DNA from: Bacteroidales bacterium
Lineage (GTDB): Bacteria > Bacteroidota > Bacteroidia > Bacteroidales > Muribaculaceae
Direction of reading: 5' to 3'
DNA: 64,000 bases
Assembly: GCA_003150235.1 (NCBI GenBank)
Contig: QAMW01000003.1
Span: 182,986-246,985 of the forward strand
Positions 1-8,825 of the stretch are shown here, piece after piece. The stretch's first letter is position 1; each line of letters starts with the position of its first letter. The position numbers were made by a program, and so were the translations under genes. Under the pieces are notes generated by a model. The model was not told the DNA's origin. It saw only the letters and a program-made list of their open reading frames with translations, and made no database searches.

Positions 1-847
1 CAATCTTCGTCTCTATACTCGGACAGTAACGAGGGCCTATGCTTTTTATCTGACCGTTGTAAAGCGGAGAATCGGGCAAACCCTCACGGAGTATGTCATG
101 GGTAGAGGGATTAGTGTAGACAGTATAACATTTACGCTGACGAAGCTCACGCCTTACATCGGGAAGATAGCTGAACTTGTGGAAGTCATTCTCTCCCTCC
201 TGTGGAGAAGTAAGCTCCCACTTCACGCTTCTGCCATCGATGCGTACGGGTGTACCTGTCTTCATACGCGCGGTGACAAATCCAAACTCGGCAAGTTGCT
301 CCGTTATACCATGGGATGCTGGTTCCGAAACCCTTCCACCTTCTACCTGCGCACGACCCACATGCATCAATCCGTTAAGGAATGTACCGGCGGTAAGCAC
401 AACAGCTCGGGCATGAAATTTCACGCCAAGTACCGTGACAACACCCTTCACCTCATTTCCCTCCAGTATCAGCGAAGCCACCGAATCCTGCCACATACAA
501 AGCCCGGGGGTGTTTTCAAGAATCCTGCGCCACTCTCCGCTGAACTTCATGCGGTCGCTCTGGGCTCGCGGGCTCCACATTGCCGGACCCTTTGAACGGT
601 TAAGCATACGGAACTGTATCGCCGTACGGTCGGTCACGACACCCATCATACCGCCAAGCGCATCAATTTCGCGCACAATCTGCCCTTTTGCAATACCGCC
701 TACAGCGGGATTACAGCTCATCTGGGCAATCTTATTCATGTCCATAGTGATAAGGAGAGTCGACGCACCACGGCGCGCCGAAGCGACCGCAGCCTCACAG
801 CCGGCGTGTCCCGCTCCAATCACTATCACATCATAATCAAATTTCAT
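1..847 (-). CDS. mnmG: tRNA uridine-5-carboxymethylaminomethyl synthase MnmG (GidA), 3' end cut by window
   Basis: FAD-dependent partner of MnmE that installs the cmnm5/nm5 group at wobble U34 of certain tRNAs. The minus-strand translation from the ATG at 847-845 begins MKFDYDVIVIGAGHAGCEAA, the dinucleotide-binding GxGxxGxxE region, and continues with CNPAVGGIAKG and the MKTGTP region, all typical of MnmG. About 282 N-terminal codons of a usual ~620 are present; the rest lies off the left edge. It starts 20 bp after the ybeY stop, so the two are probably co-transcribed from the promoter at 1334-1341. Identification is firm; only the missing C-terminus limits it. Confidence 0.96.
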   Translation of the reverse strand, partial: MKFDYDVIVIGAGHAGCEAAVASARRGASTLLITMDMNKIAQMSCNPAVGGIAKGQIVREIDALGGMMGVVTDRTAIQFRMLNRSKGPAMWSPRAQSDRMKFSGEWRRILENTPGLCMWQDSVASLILEGNEVKGVVTVLGVKFHARAVVLTAGTFLNGLMHVGRAQVEGGRVSEPASHGITEQLAEFGFVTARMKTGTPVRIDGRSVKWELTSPQEGENDFHKFSYLPDVRRELRQRKCYTVYTNPSTHDILREGLPDSPLYNGQIKSIGPRYCPSIETKI

Positions 848-867
848 ATCTGTTTTTCCTGTCAATA

Positions 868-1305
868 TTATGCTTTTCCCTTTAGCTCGCGGAGCAATTC
901 AAGAGCACGGTTTTCATGACGCTCCATTATCTCACGTTCACCGGGTCCTTTGTCATTAATGCCGCAGAGATGCAATACGCCGTGTATAATCACACGGTGC
1001 AGTTCGTCGGCGTAATCCACCCCAAGCTGCTCCGCATTGCTCGCCACAGTGTCAAGTGAGATAAACATGTCACCGTTGATAAGCTTGCGCCGTGAGTAGT
1101 CAAACGTAATTATGTCGGTATAATAATCGTGCTGCAAAAACTCACGGTTAACCTCGATTATACGCTCGTCATCACAAAAGATGTAGACCAACGCACCTAT
1201 AATACGGTCATGTTCGGCAGCCACCGCAACAATCCACCGCTCAAGCAGCGTGCGGTCAATAGCGGGCATTTCCGTATTTTGAATTTCCCAGTCAATACTG
1301 CTCAT
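868..1305 (-). CDS. ybeY: Endoribonuclease YbeY (16S rRNA 3'-end maturation)
   Basis: A 145-residue protein, normal for YbeY, a zinc-dependent RNase in rRNA maturation and ribosome quality control. The family signature is visible as HGVLHLCGINDKG near residues 109-121. The first two metal-ligand histidines are there, but the position of the third (HGxLHLxGxDH in E. coli) carries Asp in the aligned spacing. I believe this substitution is shared by many Bacteroidetes members, so activity is probably kept. It lies directly upstream of mnmG. The start ATG is 28 bp downstream of a TATTTTTG -7 box. Confidence 0.93.
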   Translation of the reverse strand: MSSIDWEIQNTEMPAIDRTLLERWIVAVAAEHDRIIGALVYIFCDDERIIEVNREFLQHDYYTDIITFDYSRRKLINGDMFISLDTVASNAEQLGVDYADELHRVIIHGVLHLCGINDKGPGEREIMERHENRALELLRELKGKA

Positions 1306-1333
1306 ATCTGTATTTTTCCAAAATTGCGATATA

Positions 1334-1341
1334 CAAAAATA
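1334..1341 (-). promoter_or_regulatory. -7 promoter box (TATTTTTG) for ybeY-mnmG
   Basis: Exact match to the Bacteroidetes sigma-ABfr consensus TAnnTTTG on the minus strand, 28 bp before the ybeY ATG. No clear TTTG -33 box was found. Confidence 0.6.
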
Positions 1342-1369
1342 GCTATTTTCATTCAGTCAACTCTCACTG

Positions 1370-2602
1370 TCAATGAAAAAATATGTAGGCGGCAACAATG
1401 CCGGCAATGGAGCCGACGACATCGGCAAGTAGGGCGTAAGGCACCGCATAGCGGGTCTTGACTACACCCACGCTACCGAAGTAGACGGCAAGGATGTAGA
1501 ATGTAGTGTCGGTACTGCCCTGGATTGCCGCCGATACACGCGACACAAAAGCATCGGCACCATAAGTGCTCATGAGGTCAACCATCATGCCACGGCTACC
1601 TGAACCGCTCAACGGCTTCATGAGCGCGGTAGGCAGCGCAGCAACCCATTCGGCATCAATTCCGATAAATGTAAAACATGACTCCATGCAGCGCGTAATC
1701 ACATCCATCGCCCCGGAAGCGCGGAACATACCGATCGCCACAAGTATAGCCACAAGATACGGGATAATCATTACAGCAGTCTTGAACCCCTCTTTGGCAC
1801 CCTCTATAAAAGAGTCATACACATTAATACGTTTCTTAAGCCCTGCGCCCAAAAACATCACTATTACGCTGAAGAGCAAAATGTTAGCCACAAATGAAGA
1901 ATATATCTCCACCTTCTCTTTAGGCAATGATGAAAAGAACCATACAATACCCCCGACAATCAGCGCAAGACCGCCGAGCCACATAAGCAACACTTTGTCT
2001 TTCAGGCTTATACCTTGCTTAAGACACATTGCCACAATGCCGACAAAGGTAGCGATGAAGGTGGCGAGCAGAATGGGCAGAAATACATCAGTCGGATTTT
2101 CAGCACCCGCCTGTGCACGATACATCATAATTCCGATAGGGATAAAACAAAGCCCCGATGCATTCAATATCAGAAACATGAGCATGGCATCGGTGGCGGT
2201 ATCCTTCTTATCATTAAGCGACTGCATCTCCTGCATGGCTTTCAGACCGAGAGGCGTGGCGGCATTGTCAAGCCCGAGCATGTTAGCCGACACATTCATG
2301 AAAATGGAGCCCATAGCAGGATGTCCCTTCGGTATGCCGGGAAATAGACGACTGAACAGCGGGCTTATAAGACGACCGAAAAATTGTATCACCCCGGCGC
2401 GCTCACCGATTTTCATCAGTCCGAGCCAAAGTGACAGGATGCCGGTCAAGCCGAGCGCAATTTCAAAAGCGGTCGCCGCCGAACTGAATGAAGCGCTCAT
2501 GATCGCACTCCATATACCAAGGTCACCATAAATTATAGTCTTTCCGAGCGCCACCAAAAAAGCGACGAAAAAGAAAGCCATCCAGATGTAGTTAAGAGCC
2601 AT
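1370..2602 (-). CDS. SpmA/SpmB-like nucleoside-recognition (gate) domain membrane protein
   Basis: A 410-residue polytopic membrane protein that fuses the two halves known separately as spore maturation proteins A and B. The N-terminal half carries the gate motif GSIFMNVSANMLGLDNAATP, the C-terminal half MIIPYLVAILVAIGMFRASG and LMKPLSGSGSRG. The fused form is common in non-sporulating Bacteroidetes, where the substrate is unknown; nucleoside transport is only suggested by the Pfam name. It has its own promoter (2617-2624) and is separated from ybeY by 64 bp, so it is probably monocistronic. Confidence 0.88.
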   Translation of the reverse strand: MALNYIWMAFFFVAFLVALGKTIIYGDLGIWSAIMSASFSSAATAFEIALGLTGILSLWLGLMKIGERAGVIQFFGRLISPLFSRLFPGIPKGHPAMGSIFMNVSANMLGLDNAATPLGLKAMQEMQSLNDKKDTATDAMLMFLILNASGLCFIPIGIMMYRAQAGAENPTDVFLPILLATFIATFVGIVAMCLKQGISLKDKVLLMWLGGLALIVGGIVWFFSSLPKEKVEIYSSFVANILLFSVIVMFLGAGLKKRINVYDSFIEGAKEGFKTAVMIIPYLVAILVAIGMFRASGAMDVITRCMESCFTFIGIDAEWVAALPTALMKPLSGSGSRGMMVDLMSTYGADAFVSRVSAAIQGSTDTTFYILAVYFGSVGVVKTRYAVPYALLADVVGSIAGIVAAYIFFH

Positions 2603-2616
2603 AGCAAGAGTTTTTA

Positions 2617-2624
2617 CAAATTTA
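2617..2624 (-). promoter_or_regulatory. -7 promoter box (TAAATTTG) for the SpmA/B-like gene
   Basis: TAnnTTTG match on the minus strand, 14 bp upstream of the ATG at 2602. Confidence 0.55.
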
Positions 2625-2834
2625 ATTCAATTTTTTCAAGCCACCAATTTTTCTGACACGCTGACAAATCGCGCAAAAACCACCATAACTCGCTATCATT
2701 CCACAATTTATCATCATTTAAACCCCGCTGAGAATCAAATATTCACAACTTTCACGGATATTTACCCGCAATTTCCAATTCTCCGAGGGTTAAAAAGGCG
2801 ACCTCTCCCCTACCCCACTCTCATGATTTTTATC

Positions 2835-2842
2835 TACATTTG
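2835..2842 (+). promoter_or_regulatory. -7 promoter box (TACATTTG) for the alkD-glycosyltransferase pair
   Basis: Exact TAnnTTTG. It covers a TTG at 2840 that is in frame with the downstream gene, which rules out that TTG and places the start at the ATG at 2864. Confidence 0.65.
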
Positions 2843-2863
2843 CAAAAAGAAAAAAATCGTGCC

Positions 2864-3577
2864 ATGACCGAGCAGTGGAAGCAAAATCTCAACGAAGTCG
2901 CAAGGGAGGAAAAAGTGAGTGTGCTCTCTCACTTTTTCAAAACCGGAAAAGGTGAGTATGGAGAAGGCGACATATTCATCGGCATCACTGTGCCCGACAA
3001 CCGCAAGGTGGCACGACGCTACCGCGATGCTCCTGCGGGAGCCGTCACGGAGATGCTCTACTCGCCGATACATGAATACCGGCTGTCGGCGCTACTCGCC
3101 CTGGTCGAGTCATTCAAGAAATCGAAACGCAACGAAGAGCGTCAACGCGAAATCGTCGACTTGTATCTCGCCAACCTCACCCGTGCTAACAACTGGGACC
3201 TCATCGACCTCTCCGCGGCATACATTCTCGGCGAATGGCTCTTTAGCCATCCGGGCGAACTCGAAATCATCCACCGATTGTCGGACTCAGAAAATCTGTG
3301 GGAGCAACGTGCGGCAATCGTAGCGACAATGACGTTGATACGACACGGCATCTATGACCCGACATTCGCCATCTCCGAAAAGTATCTCAGCCATCCCCAT
3401 CCCCTCATCCACAAGGCTACGGGATGGATGTTGCGCGAAGCCGGGAAATACGGATGTGCCGACGGACTCGCGGCATTTCTCGACCGGCACGCCGCGGCTA
3501 TGCCACGCACGATGCTCCGATATGCTATCGAACGCCTCTCGCCTGAACAACGAAAATATTATATGTCCATAAGATAA
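2864..3577 (+). CDS. DNA alkylation repair protein, AlkD-like
   Basis: A 237-residue all-helical HEAT-like repeat protein of the AlkD family, which excises N3- and N7-alkylated bases without base flipping. Diagnostic stretches are GITVPDNRKVARRYRD, NWDLIDLSAAYILG, ENLWEQRAAIVATM and HPLIHKATGWMLREAGK, the last two forming the usual C-terminal repeats. The frame extends to a TTG at 2840, but that codon lies inside the -7 box, so the ATG at 2864 is preferred. The next gene starts 11 bp after the stop and is probably co-transcribed. Confidence 0.92.
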   Translation: MTEQWKQNLNEVAREEKVSVLSHFFKTGKGEYGEGDIFIGITVPDNRKVARRYRDAPAGAVTEMLYSPIHEYRLSALLALVESFKKSKRNEERQREIVDLYLANLTRANNWDLIDLSAAYILGEWLFSHPGELEIIHRLSDSENLWEQRAAIVATMTLIRHGIYDPTFAISEKYLSHPHPLIHKATGWMLREAGKYGCADGLAAFLDRHAAAMPRTMLRYAIERLSPEQRKYYMSIR

Positions 3578-3588
3578 ACCTGACCGCC

Positions 3589-4350
3589 ATGAGACACATC
3601 TCAGCGACAATAATCACCTTTAATGAGGAACACCGCATCAAGGCATGTCTTGCCTCGCTTGACGGCATCGCCGACGAAATAATAGTCGTGGATTCATTTT
3701 CAACCGACCGCACGGCAGAGATATGCATCGAGCACGGCTGCAAAGTAGTGAGACGCGAATTTACCGGTTACGGCGCACAACGCCAGTTTGCCACATCGCT
3801 CACCACCCACAGCTATGTGCTCTCTATAGATGCCGACGAAGTGTTGTCGCCCGCTCTCCGGTCGACCATACAACACTTGAAAGAGACCGGATTTGACCAC
3901 AGGGTCTACCGTATGTCACGCCTCAACTTTTATTGCGGACAGCCTGTGAGACACTGCGGCTGGTATCCCGACATACAGATAAGGCTTTTCGACAAGCGAT
4001 ATGCCAACTGGAATCTGCGCGACGTATCGGAACGCGTCATCTTCCCCGATTCACTGCGTCCCGAGATGCTTGACGGCGACATACTGCATTACCGCTGTAC
4101 AACCCCGGAAGAATACCGCCAGGTACAGACACGCCACGCGGCAATAACGGGAAAAGTGCTTTCGGCACACCACGACTCCATCTCTCCTGTCACGCCCTAT
4201 ATAAAAGGTGTCACGGCGTTTCTTGACTGCTATCTGAACAAGGGTGCTATACTTGACGGTGCCGAAGGACGCGCCATAAGCCGCGAACAATACCGCATGG
4301 CATATCTTGCCTACAATCTTGCGCGCCGCGCCTTGAAAAAAGCCCGTTGA
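3589..4350 (+). CDS. Family 2 glycosyltransferase (WaaE/KdtX-like, LPS core type)
   Basis: A 253-residue GT-A fold glycosyltransferase. It begins ISATIITFNEEHRIKACLAS, followed by DEIIVVDSFSTDRT and the DxD-like metal site SIDADEVLS near residue 84. This is the arrangement of the small GT2 enzymes that add a sugar to LPS inner core; the same family includes beta-1,4-glucosyltransferase WaaE. A Kdo/WaaP-type kinase gene follows 55 bp downstream, supporting a role in lipooligosaccharide core assembly on the cytoplasmic face. Donor and acceptor cannot be read from sequence. Confidence 0.88.
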   Translation: MRHISATIITFNEEHRIKACLASLDGIADEIIVVDSFSTDRTAEICIEHGCKVVRREFTGYGAQRQFATSLTTHSYVLSIDADEVLSPALRSTIQHLKETGFDHRVYRMSRLNFYCGQPVRHCGWYPDIQIRLFDKRYANWNLRDVSERVIFPDSLRPEMLDGDILHYRCTTPEEYRQVQTRHAAITGKVLSAHHDSISPVTPYIKGVTAFLDCYLNKGAILDGAEGRAISREQYRMAYLAYNLARRALKKAR

Positions 4351-4378
4351 AACGATTCATTTTTCGTGAAAGATTTTT

Positions 4379-4386
4379 TATTTTTG
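4379..4386 (+). promoter_or_regulatory. -7 promoter box (TATTTTTG) for the LPS-kinase-like gene
   Basis: Exact TAnnTTTG, 19 bp before the ATG at 4406. It suggests the kinase gene has its own promoter besides read-through from upstream. Confidence 0.55.
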
Positions 4387-4405
4387 CATAATAACACTTT
4401 TCGAC

Positions 4406-5113
4406 ATGCTAAAATACAATCTCAAAATAAGCTCACGATTTGAACATCTGCGCCAACATATCGCTTCAATCCTGAAAAACGACGTTCCGCCGGAAGCGGA
4501 GCCGATTTACATGGACCGCAATACCGTGTATCGCCTGACGATTGACAAGACACCGATTGTGATAAAATCATTTCAGGTGCCTAATCTTATCGATTCCTAC
4601 ATGCAGACGGTAGTGGGCAAAAGCAAGTCGCATCTCTCCTATCTCAACGCAAAAAGGCTGCAGCAACTGGGATTCCGTACTCCCTCGCCTGTAGCATACG
4701 GCGAGGTACTCAACGGCAACCGCCTTCTGCGCAGCTACTACATGACCGAGTTTATAAGCGGAGGTGACATGCGCGGATGGGAAAACAATCCCGACAACGA
4801 GCCGTTGCTTCGTGCCTTTGCAGCAGAGATGGCAAGAATGCATAACGCGGGAATACTCCATCGCGATTTCTCGCCCGGCAATATACTTTTCACCGGCACT
4901 CCGGCGCTTGGATTCAACTTCTATCACATCGACCTTAACCGTATGACATTTGATGTCAAGTCGCGCCAGAAACTGCTCTCGATGTTCGGTCGGCTGTCAA
5001 CATCGCGAGATGCGATAAAGAGACTTGCCGGCTATTATGCAGAGGCAGCCGGCGACCCGTCGCTTGCCGATGACGCCCTCAAAGCCTACGACGAATACAT
5101 CCGCCAGCACTAA
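4406..5113 (+). CDS. Lipopolysaccharide core kinase-like protein (Kdo/WaaP family)
   Basis: A 235-residue member of the protein-kinase-like fold. The ATP-anchoring lysine is in PIVIKSF (about residue 54), the catalytic loop reads HRDFSPGNILF (about residues 153-163), and the metal-binding Asp is in YHIDLNRM. These match WaaP/KdkA-type enzymes that phosphorylate heptose or Kdo in LPS inner core. The upstream GT2 gene points to the same pathway. The substrate is inferred. Its stop codon overlaps that of the converging RAYT gene by 3-4 bp. Confidence 0.85.
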   Translation: MLKYNLKISSRFEHLRQHIASILKNDVPPEAEPIYMDRNTVYRLTIDKTPIVIKSFQVPNLIDSYMQTVVGKSKSHLSYLNAKRLQQLGFRTPSPVAYGEVLNGNRLLRSYYMTEFISGGDMRGWENNPDNEPLLRAFAAEMARMHNAGILHRDFSPGNILFTGTPALGFNFYHIDLNRMTFDVKSRQKLLSMFGRLSTSRDAIKRLAGYYAEAAGDPSLADDALKAYDEYIRQH

Positions 5114-6045
5114 CCACCTGCCGCAATACTTTCCGCTACTCCGTTCATCGTCATGCAATGAGCGCGCGTGAGCGTTTTGCTCTCGGTTGGAGGTACTGCG
5201 ACAATCAACATCCTACCCTCTTCGCAGAGGGCGAAATCGGAGCCGGAAGGCTTGTAGCGCTCACCGATAGCATCGGGAATGATTAGGATGATTCTTCCGC
5301 CCGCGTCTTCGGCTTCCGCGCGTATAGCCTTTTCAGCCGGTGATATGAATGGCGACACAAGCACCCCGCGGTTTGCTGCCATATAGAGCCACTGCTCACG
5401 ATTGCGCCTGCGAACCTCGGGAGTATCGGCACGGTGCACAATCACCTGTTCTTTGAACGGGCACTCCAATAACTGAAAATTGCCGTAAGCGCGATAGCTC
5501 TTATCTCCGATTTGTAGCGCGTTAATACGCCTGAAATACCCTGGATTAGCCCTCCTCACCGCCAGCCGCCTCGGATTCTCCCGCAGGTAGTGGTAAACTA
5601 TTTCAAATTGATGCCTATTAGTGATTATCCTGTCATGAAACCCCTCAGAGAAAACCATTAAATCAGGCTTTTGCAGCAACTTTCTGATTCTTGATGTACA
5701 CGCCGCTTTTATCGCCTGAATAATATCCCCAAAATGACGCTCGATTGGCATGGTAACATTGATGAGAATATGTAAATGGTCAGGCATTATGACCCAGTAA
5801 ATCATTTTCAACTCCGGATTATATAACGGTGTTGCTTCTATCTGCTCCCTTATGATAAGCCCCAAAGAAGAAAGCTCAATAAATGCGCCGTCTATTGTCC
5901 TGAAGTTCAGATGACCGAAATCCGGACAAGCGGGACTTTTACAGATAGTGACCATGTAAACCGCCCGGTCATAGTAATTATGCCATAATGCCCTGCGAAG
6001 CTGGCTATGGATTGTCTCTTTATAATAAGCTGGCTTTGCTTTCAT
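5110..6045 (-). CDS. REP-associated tyrosine transposase (RAYT, Y1_Tnp) with extra C-terminal domain
   Basis: A 311-residue single-copy Y1 HUH transposase-like protein. The HUH motif is PDHLHIL (residues 88-94) and the catalytic tyrosine lies in VYHYLRENPRR (about 150-160). RAYTs are domesticated IS200/IS605 relatives that cut REP hairpins next to a GTAG tetranucleotide. Typical proteins end soon after the tyrosine helix. Here about 110 more residues follow, with NRGVLVSPFISPAEKAI, GERYKPSGSDFALC and GRMLIVAVPP, which looks like a separate alpha/beta domain. A perfect 26-bp palindrome lies just upstream, and REP-like hairpins with GTAG occur elsewhere in the window (15481, 22754, 22867). Confidence 0.88.
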   Translation of the reverse strand: MKAKPAYYKETIHSQLRRALWHNYYDRAVYMVTICKSPACPDFGHLNFRTIDGAFIELSSLGLIIREQIEATPLYNPELKMIYWVIMPDHLHILINVTMPIERHFGDIIQAIKAACTSRIRKLLQKPDLMVFSEGFHDRIITNRHQFEIVYHYLRENPRRLAVRRANPGYFRRINALQIGDKSYRAYGNFQLLECPFKEQVIVHRADTPEVRRRNREQWLYMAANRGVLVSPFISPAEKAIRAEAEDAGGRIILIIPDAIGERYKPSGSDFALCEEGRMLIVAVPPTESKTLTRAHCMTMNGVAESIAAGG

Positions 6046-6057
6046 TGTCTTTTTTTA

Positions 6058-6083
6058 GTTATCGGTCGAGCTCGACCGATAAC
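6058..6083. repeat. Perfect 26-bp palindrome upstream of the RAYT gene
   Basis: The half-site GTTATCGGTCGAG is followed directly by its reverse complement with no loop. It lies between the comM stop (6104) and the RAYT start (6045). There is no T-run on the exit side in either direction, so it is not a normal terminator. It could be a RAYT recognition or autoregulatory site, or a dimeric-protein operator. Confidence 0.8.
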
Positions 6084-6103
6084 AGTTAATGCTTAAGGTA
6101 ATG

Positions 6104-7657
6104 CTAAGGGTGGAGGGGATGGGCGCCCCAGGTGGAGCGGTCGAGGTTGCGGTAGGAGATTGCCTCGCTGACATGGGCGGGGAGGATTGAGGCAGACCCG
6201 GCGAGGTCGGCGATGGTACGCGACACTTTCAAAATGCGGTCATACGCCCTTGCCGACATGTCGAAACGCTTCATGGCAAACTCCAGCATCTGCATACACT
6301 CCTTGTCGAGACGGGCATGAACAGACAGCAACCGGGAGTTCATCTGAGCGTTGCAATGGACAGTGCGCTCGCCGACAAAACGCGCCGTCTGGATAGCGCG
6401 CGCCTTAATCACTCGCTCACGTATTGCCGCGCTCCCCTCTCCCTCCTTCATCGAAGAAAGCTCCTCAAACGCCACAGGCATTATCTCCACCTGCAAGTCG
6501 ATGCGGTCCATCAGCGGACCGGATATCCGGTTCAGGTATTTGCTTACCTGTCCCGGCATACATGTACACTCTTTCGTAGGATGATTATAGTAGCCGCACG
6601 GGCAAGGATTCATCGAAGCCACAAGCATGAATCCGGCGGGATAATCAATCGAATAACGGGCACGGGAAATGCTGATATGGCGATCCTCCATCGGCTGTCG
6701 CATCACCTCCAGCACACTCCTTGGAAACTCGGGAAACTCATCAAGAAACAGCACCCCGTTATGAGCCAGCGAGATTTCCCCCGGCATGGGATTGCTGCCC
6801 CCGCCGACAAGCGCGACGGGCGATATAGTGTGATGAGGCGCGCGGAAAGGGCGACTCGTCATTAACCGCGCGTTACCTTTCAGCTTGCCAGCAACGGAGT
6901 GAATCTTGGTTGTCTCGAGCGCCTCTTGAAGCGTGAGTGGAGGGAGAATAGAGGGGAGGCGTTTCGCCATCATCGACTTTCCGGAGCCGGGAGCACCCAC
7001 AAGAAGTATATTATGACCACCGGCACACGCCACCTCAAACGCACGTTTGACATTTTCCTGCCCCTTTACCTCTGAAAAATCAAAGTCGAAATTATCGACC
7101 GCACGGCTGAATTCCTCACGGGTATTTACCACTGTCGGCTCAAGAACCGCCTCGCCGTTGAGAAATCCCACCACTTCCCGGAGCGATGACACGCCGTAGA
7201 CATCAATGTTATTTACCACCGCCGCCTCGGTAGCATTAGCCTGCGGCACAATCATGCCCTTAAAACCGAGACTACGCGCGGCTATAGCCATAGGAAGCAC
7301 ACCCTTTATCGGCAACACCGACCCATCAAGCGATAATTCCCCCATAATCATATATCCACCCAGTCTGGACGCGTCGAGCTGCCGCGAGGCGGAAAGTATC
7401 GCCAGACTTATAGGCAAATCATAAGCAGCCCCTTCCTTCCTGACATCGGCAGGCGACATATTGACCACCACTGCATGACGCGGGAACTCAAAACCCGACT
7501 GCTTCACAGCGCTTCTCACACGCTGATAGCTCTCTTTAACAGCCGCGTCAGGGAGTCCGACAAGATTAAACGAAGCACCAATCTCGACAGTCACTTCAAT
7601 AGTCACGGTAATGGCATCGATGCCTTGCAATGCCGCGCCAAATGTCTTAATAAGCAT
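6104..7657 (-). CDS. comM: YifB/ComM family Mg-chelatase-like AAA+ ATPase
   Basis: A 517-residue protein with an N-terminal ChlI-like domain (GLPDAAVKESYQRVRSA, NMSPADVRKEG, GELSLDG), a central AAA+ module with Walker A GAPGSGKS (about residue 222) and Walker B region VLFLDEFPEF, and a C-terminal helical domain (FDMSARAYDRILKVSRTIADL). ComM is a hexameric helicase that promotes branch migration during natural transformation in proteobacteria; its role in Bacteroidetes is less tested. A cysteine-rich CPCGYYNHPTKECTC insertion is normal for YifB. It has its own -7 box at 7682-7689. Confidence 0.93.
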   Translation of the reverse strand: MLIKTFGAALQGIDAITVTIEVTVEIGASFNLVGLPDAAVKESYQRVRSAVKQSGFEFPRHAVVVNMSPADVRKEGAAYDLPISLAILSASRQLDASRLGGYMIMGELSLDGSVLPIKGVLPMAIAARSLGFKGMIVPQANATEAAVVNNIDVYGVSSLREVVGFLNGEAVLEPTVVNTREEFSRAVDNFDFDFSEVKGQENVKRAFEVACAGGHNILLVGAPGSGKSMMAKRLPSILPPLTLQEALETTKIHSVAGKLKGNARLMTSRPFRAPHHTISPVALVGGGSNPMPGEISLAHNGVLFLDEFPEFPRSVLEVMRQPMEDRHISISRARYSIDYPAGFMLVASMNPCPCGYYNHPTKECTCMPGQVSKYLNRISGPLMDRIDLQVEIMPVAFEELSSMKEGEGSAAIRERVIKARAIQTARFVGERTVHCNAQMNSRLLSVHARLDKECMQMLEFAMKRFDMSARAYDRILKVSRTIADLAGSASILPAHVSEAISYRNLDRSTWGAHPLHP

Positions 7658-7681
7658 AATATAAAGGAATTGCTACTTTTG

Positions 7682-7689
7682 CAAAAATA
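7682..7689 (-). promoter_or_regulatory. -7 promoter box (TATTTTTG) for comM
   Basis: Exact TAnnTTTG on the minus strand, 24 bp before the comM ATG. Confidence 0.55.
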
Positions 7690-7757
7690 GACTTTTTATC
7701 TGAATAATTGATTACATTACAACAATTATTTCAGAAAAAAATCAGCTTTTGCTATCG

Positions 7758-8825
7758 TCATTGGGCGTGGGGACGCAGTATGTAGAGGGGCGAACAATCG
7801 AAGCGCGGTAGAGCCACGAGCTGCAGATGACAACCGGCATCAGATGGCAGGTTACTGCCTGTGCCGACCTTCAGCCCTTTCCCTTCGAGGGAGGTGCGCG
7901 ACTCATTCAATGCCGTCTCCGGGGTGTTGTTGTCGTGGCTCAGATGACATAGGAATACATAGCGTAATCGTTCGGTGTATATATCGGCAAGATACTGCGC
8001 TGTCACCTTATTGTCAAGATGACCGTTGACATTGCGGATACGAGCTTTGAGATATTCGGGATATGTGCCGAAACGGAGCATATTCAGGTCATAGTTGCTC
8101 TCAATCATAAGATAGTCGGCACGGCGCATGTAGTAGTCGACGCGCTCTGATATGCACCCGAGGTCGGTAGCTATGGCAAATGCGCGGTCGTCGTGCTCGA
8201 CATAAAACCCGACATTATCAGTGCCGTCATGCATCACCTCAAATGCCGTTACGGTGAAATTGTCTATGGCAAAGGGAATCTCCTTGTATATGTTGACCTG
8301 ATAATCCTTTAGACGGCGCGACACATTATGACGGCGCAACATGCCGTTGAGCGCGCGCGGTGTGCAGTAAAGCGCCAGATGACGGTATTTTTTCAGCAAC
8401 GCATAGGCAAAACGCATGTGGTCGCTGTGGTCGTGGGTGATACATATACCCTTGACGCGCTCCATCGGTATCTTGTAGGAAGCAAGCCCCTCGGCTACGG
8501 TTTTCGGGTCGACACCGGCGTCAATGAGGAATCCTGATTTTGAATCGCCGATAAACGAGCAGTTACCGCTGCTGCCGCTGCCAAACGACATGAACATAAT
8601 CTTGTTTGGCACCGGTTTTACCACGATAGGGCCCAGCGGCATATCATCGGCAAATCCACCCTGACGCGGCATGCCTCCCGACAGTCTTACCCGTTTTACA
8701 TAACCCTCGATTTCGGGATGGGTGGGCAGCGTATTCAACCGTGCCGGAGCGACACGACCTTCCACTTCGTCGAAAAGACCGGGGCTGTCATCAAGCAGAT
8801 TATTTCTACCTCGTCGTGCCATCAT
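7758..8825 (-). CDS. MBL-fold metallo-hydrolase, YycJ/WalJ-like, with N-terminal extension
   Basis: A 355-residue beta-lactamase-fold hydrolase. The metal site is THDHSDH (about residues 130-136), with the family start SFGSGSSGNC at about residue 80 and the distal HLSHDNN. The closest named family is YycJ/WalJ, an exonuclease-like enzyme of about 265 residues. Here roughly 75 residues precede the domain (MMARRGRNNLLDDSPGLFDE and onward), low in hydrophobic content and probably unstructured. The start ATG overlaps the stop of the upstream methylase by 4 bp (ATGA), so the two are translationally coupled. Confidence 0.85.
   Translation of the reverse strand: MMARRGRNNLLDDSPGLFDEVEGRVAPARLNTLPTHPEIEGYVKRVRLSGGMPRQGGFADDMPLGPIVVKPVPNKIMFMSFGSGSSGNCSFIGDSKSGFLIDAGVDPKTVAEGLASYKIPMERVKGICITHDHSDHMRFAYALLKKYRHLALYCTPRALNGMLRRHNVSRRLKDYQVNIYKEIPFAIDNFTVTAFEVMHDGTDNVGFYVEHDDRAFAIATDLGCISERVDYYMRRADYLMIESNYDLNMLRFGTYPEYLKARIRNVNGHLDNKVTAQYLADIYTERLRYVFLCHLSHDNNTPETALNESRTSLEGKGLKVGTGSNLPSDAGCHLQLVALPRFDCSPLYILRPHAQ

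Noticed and set aside
6058..6083. Palindrome as comM terminator
   Set aside because: The T-rich tract lies on the wrong side for either direction of transcription, and there is no loop.
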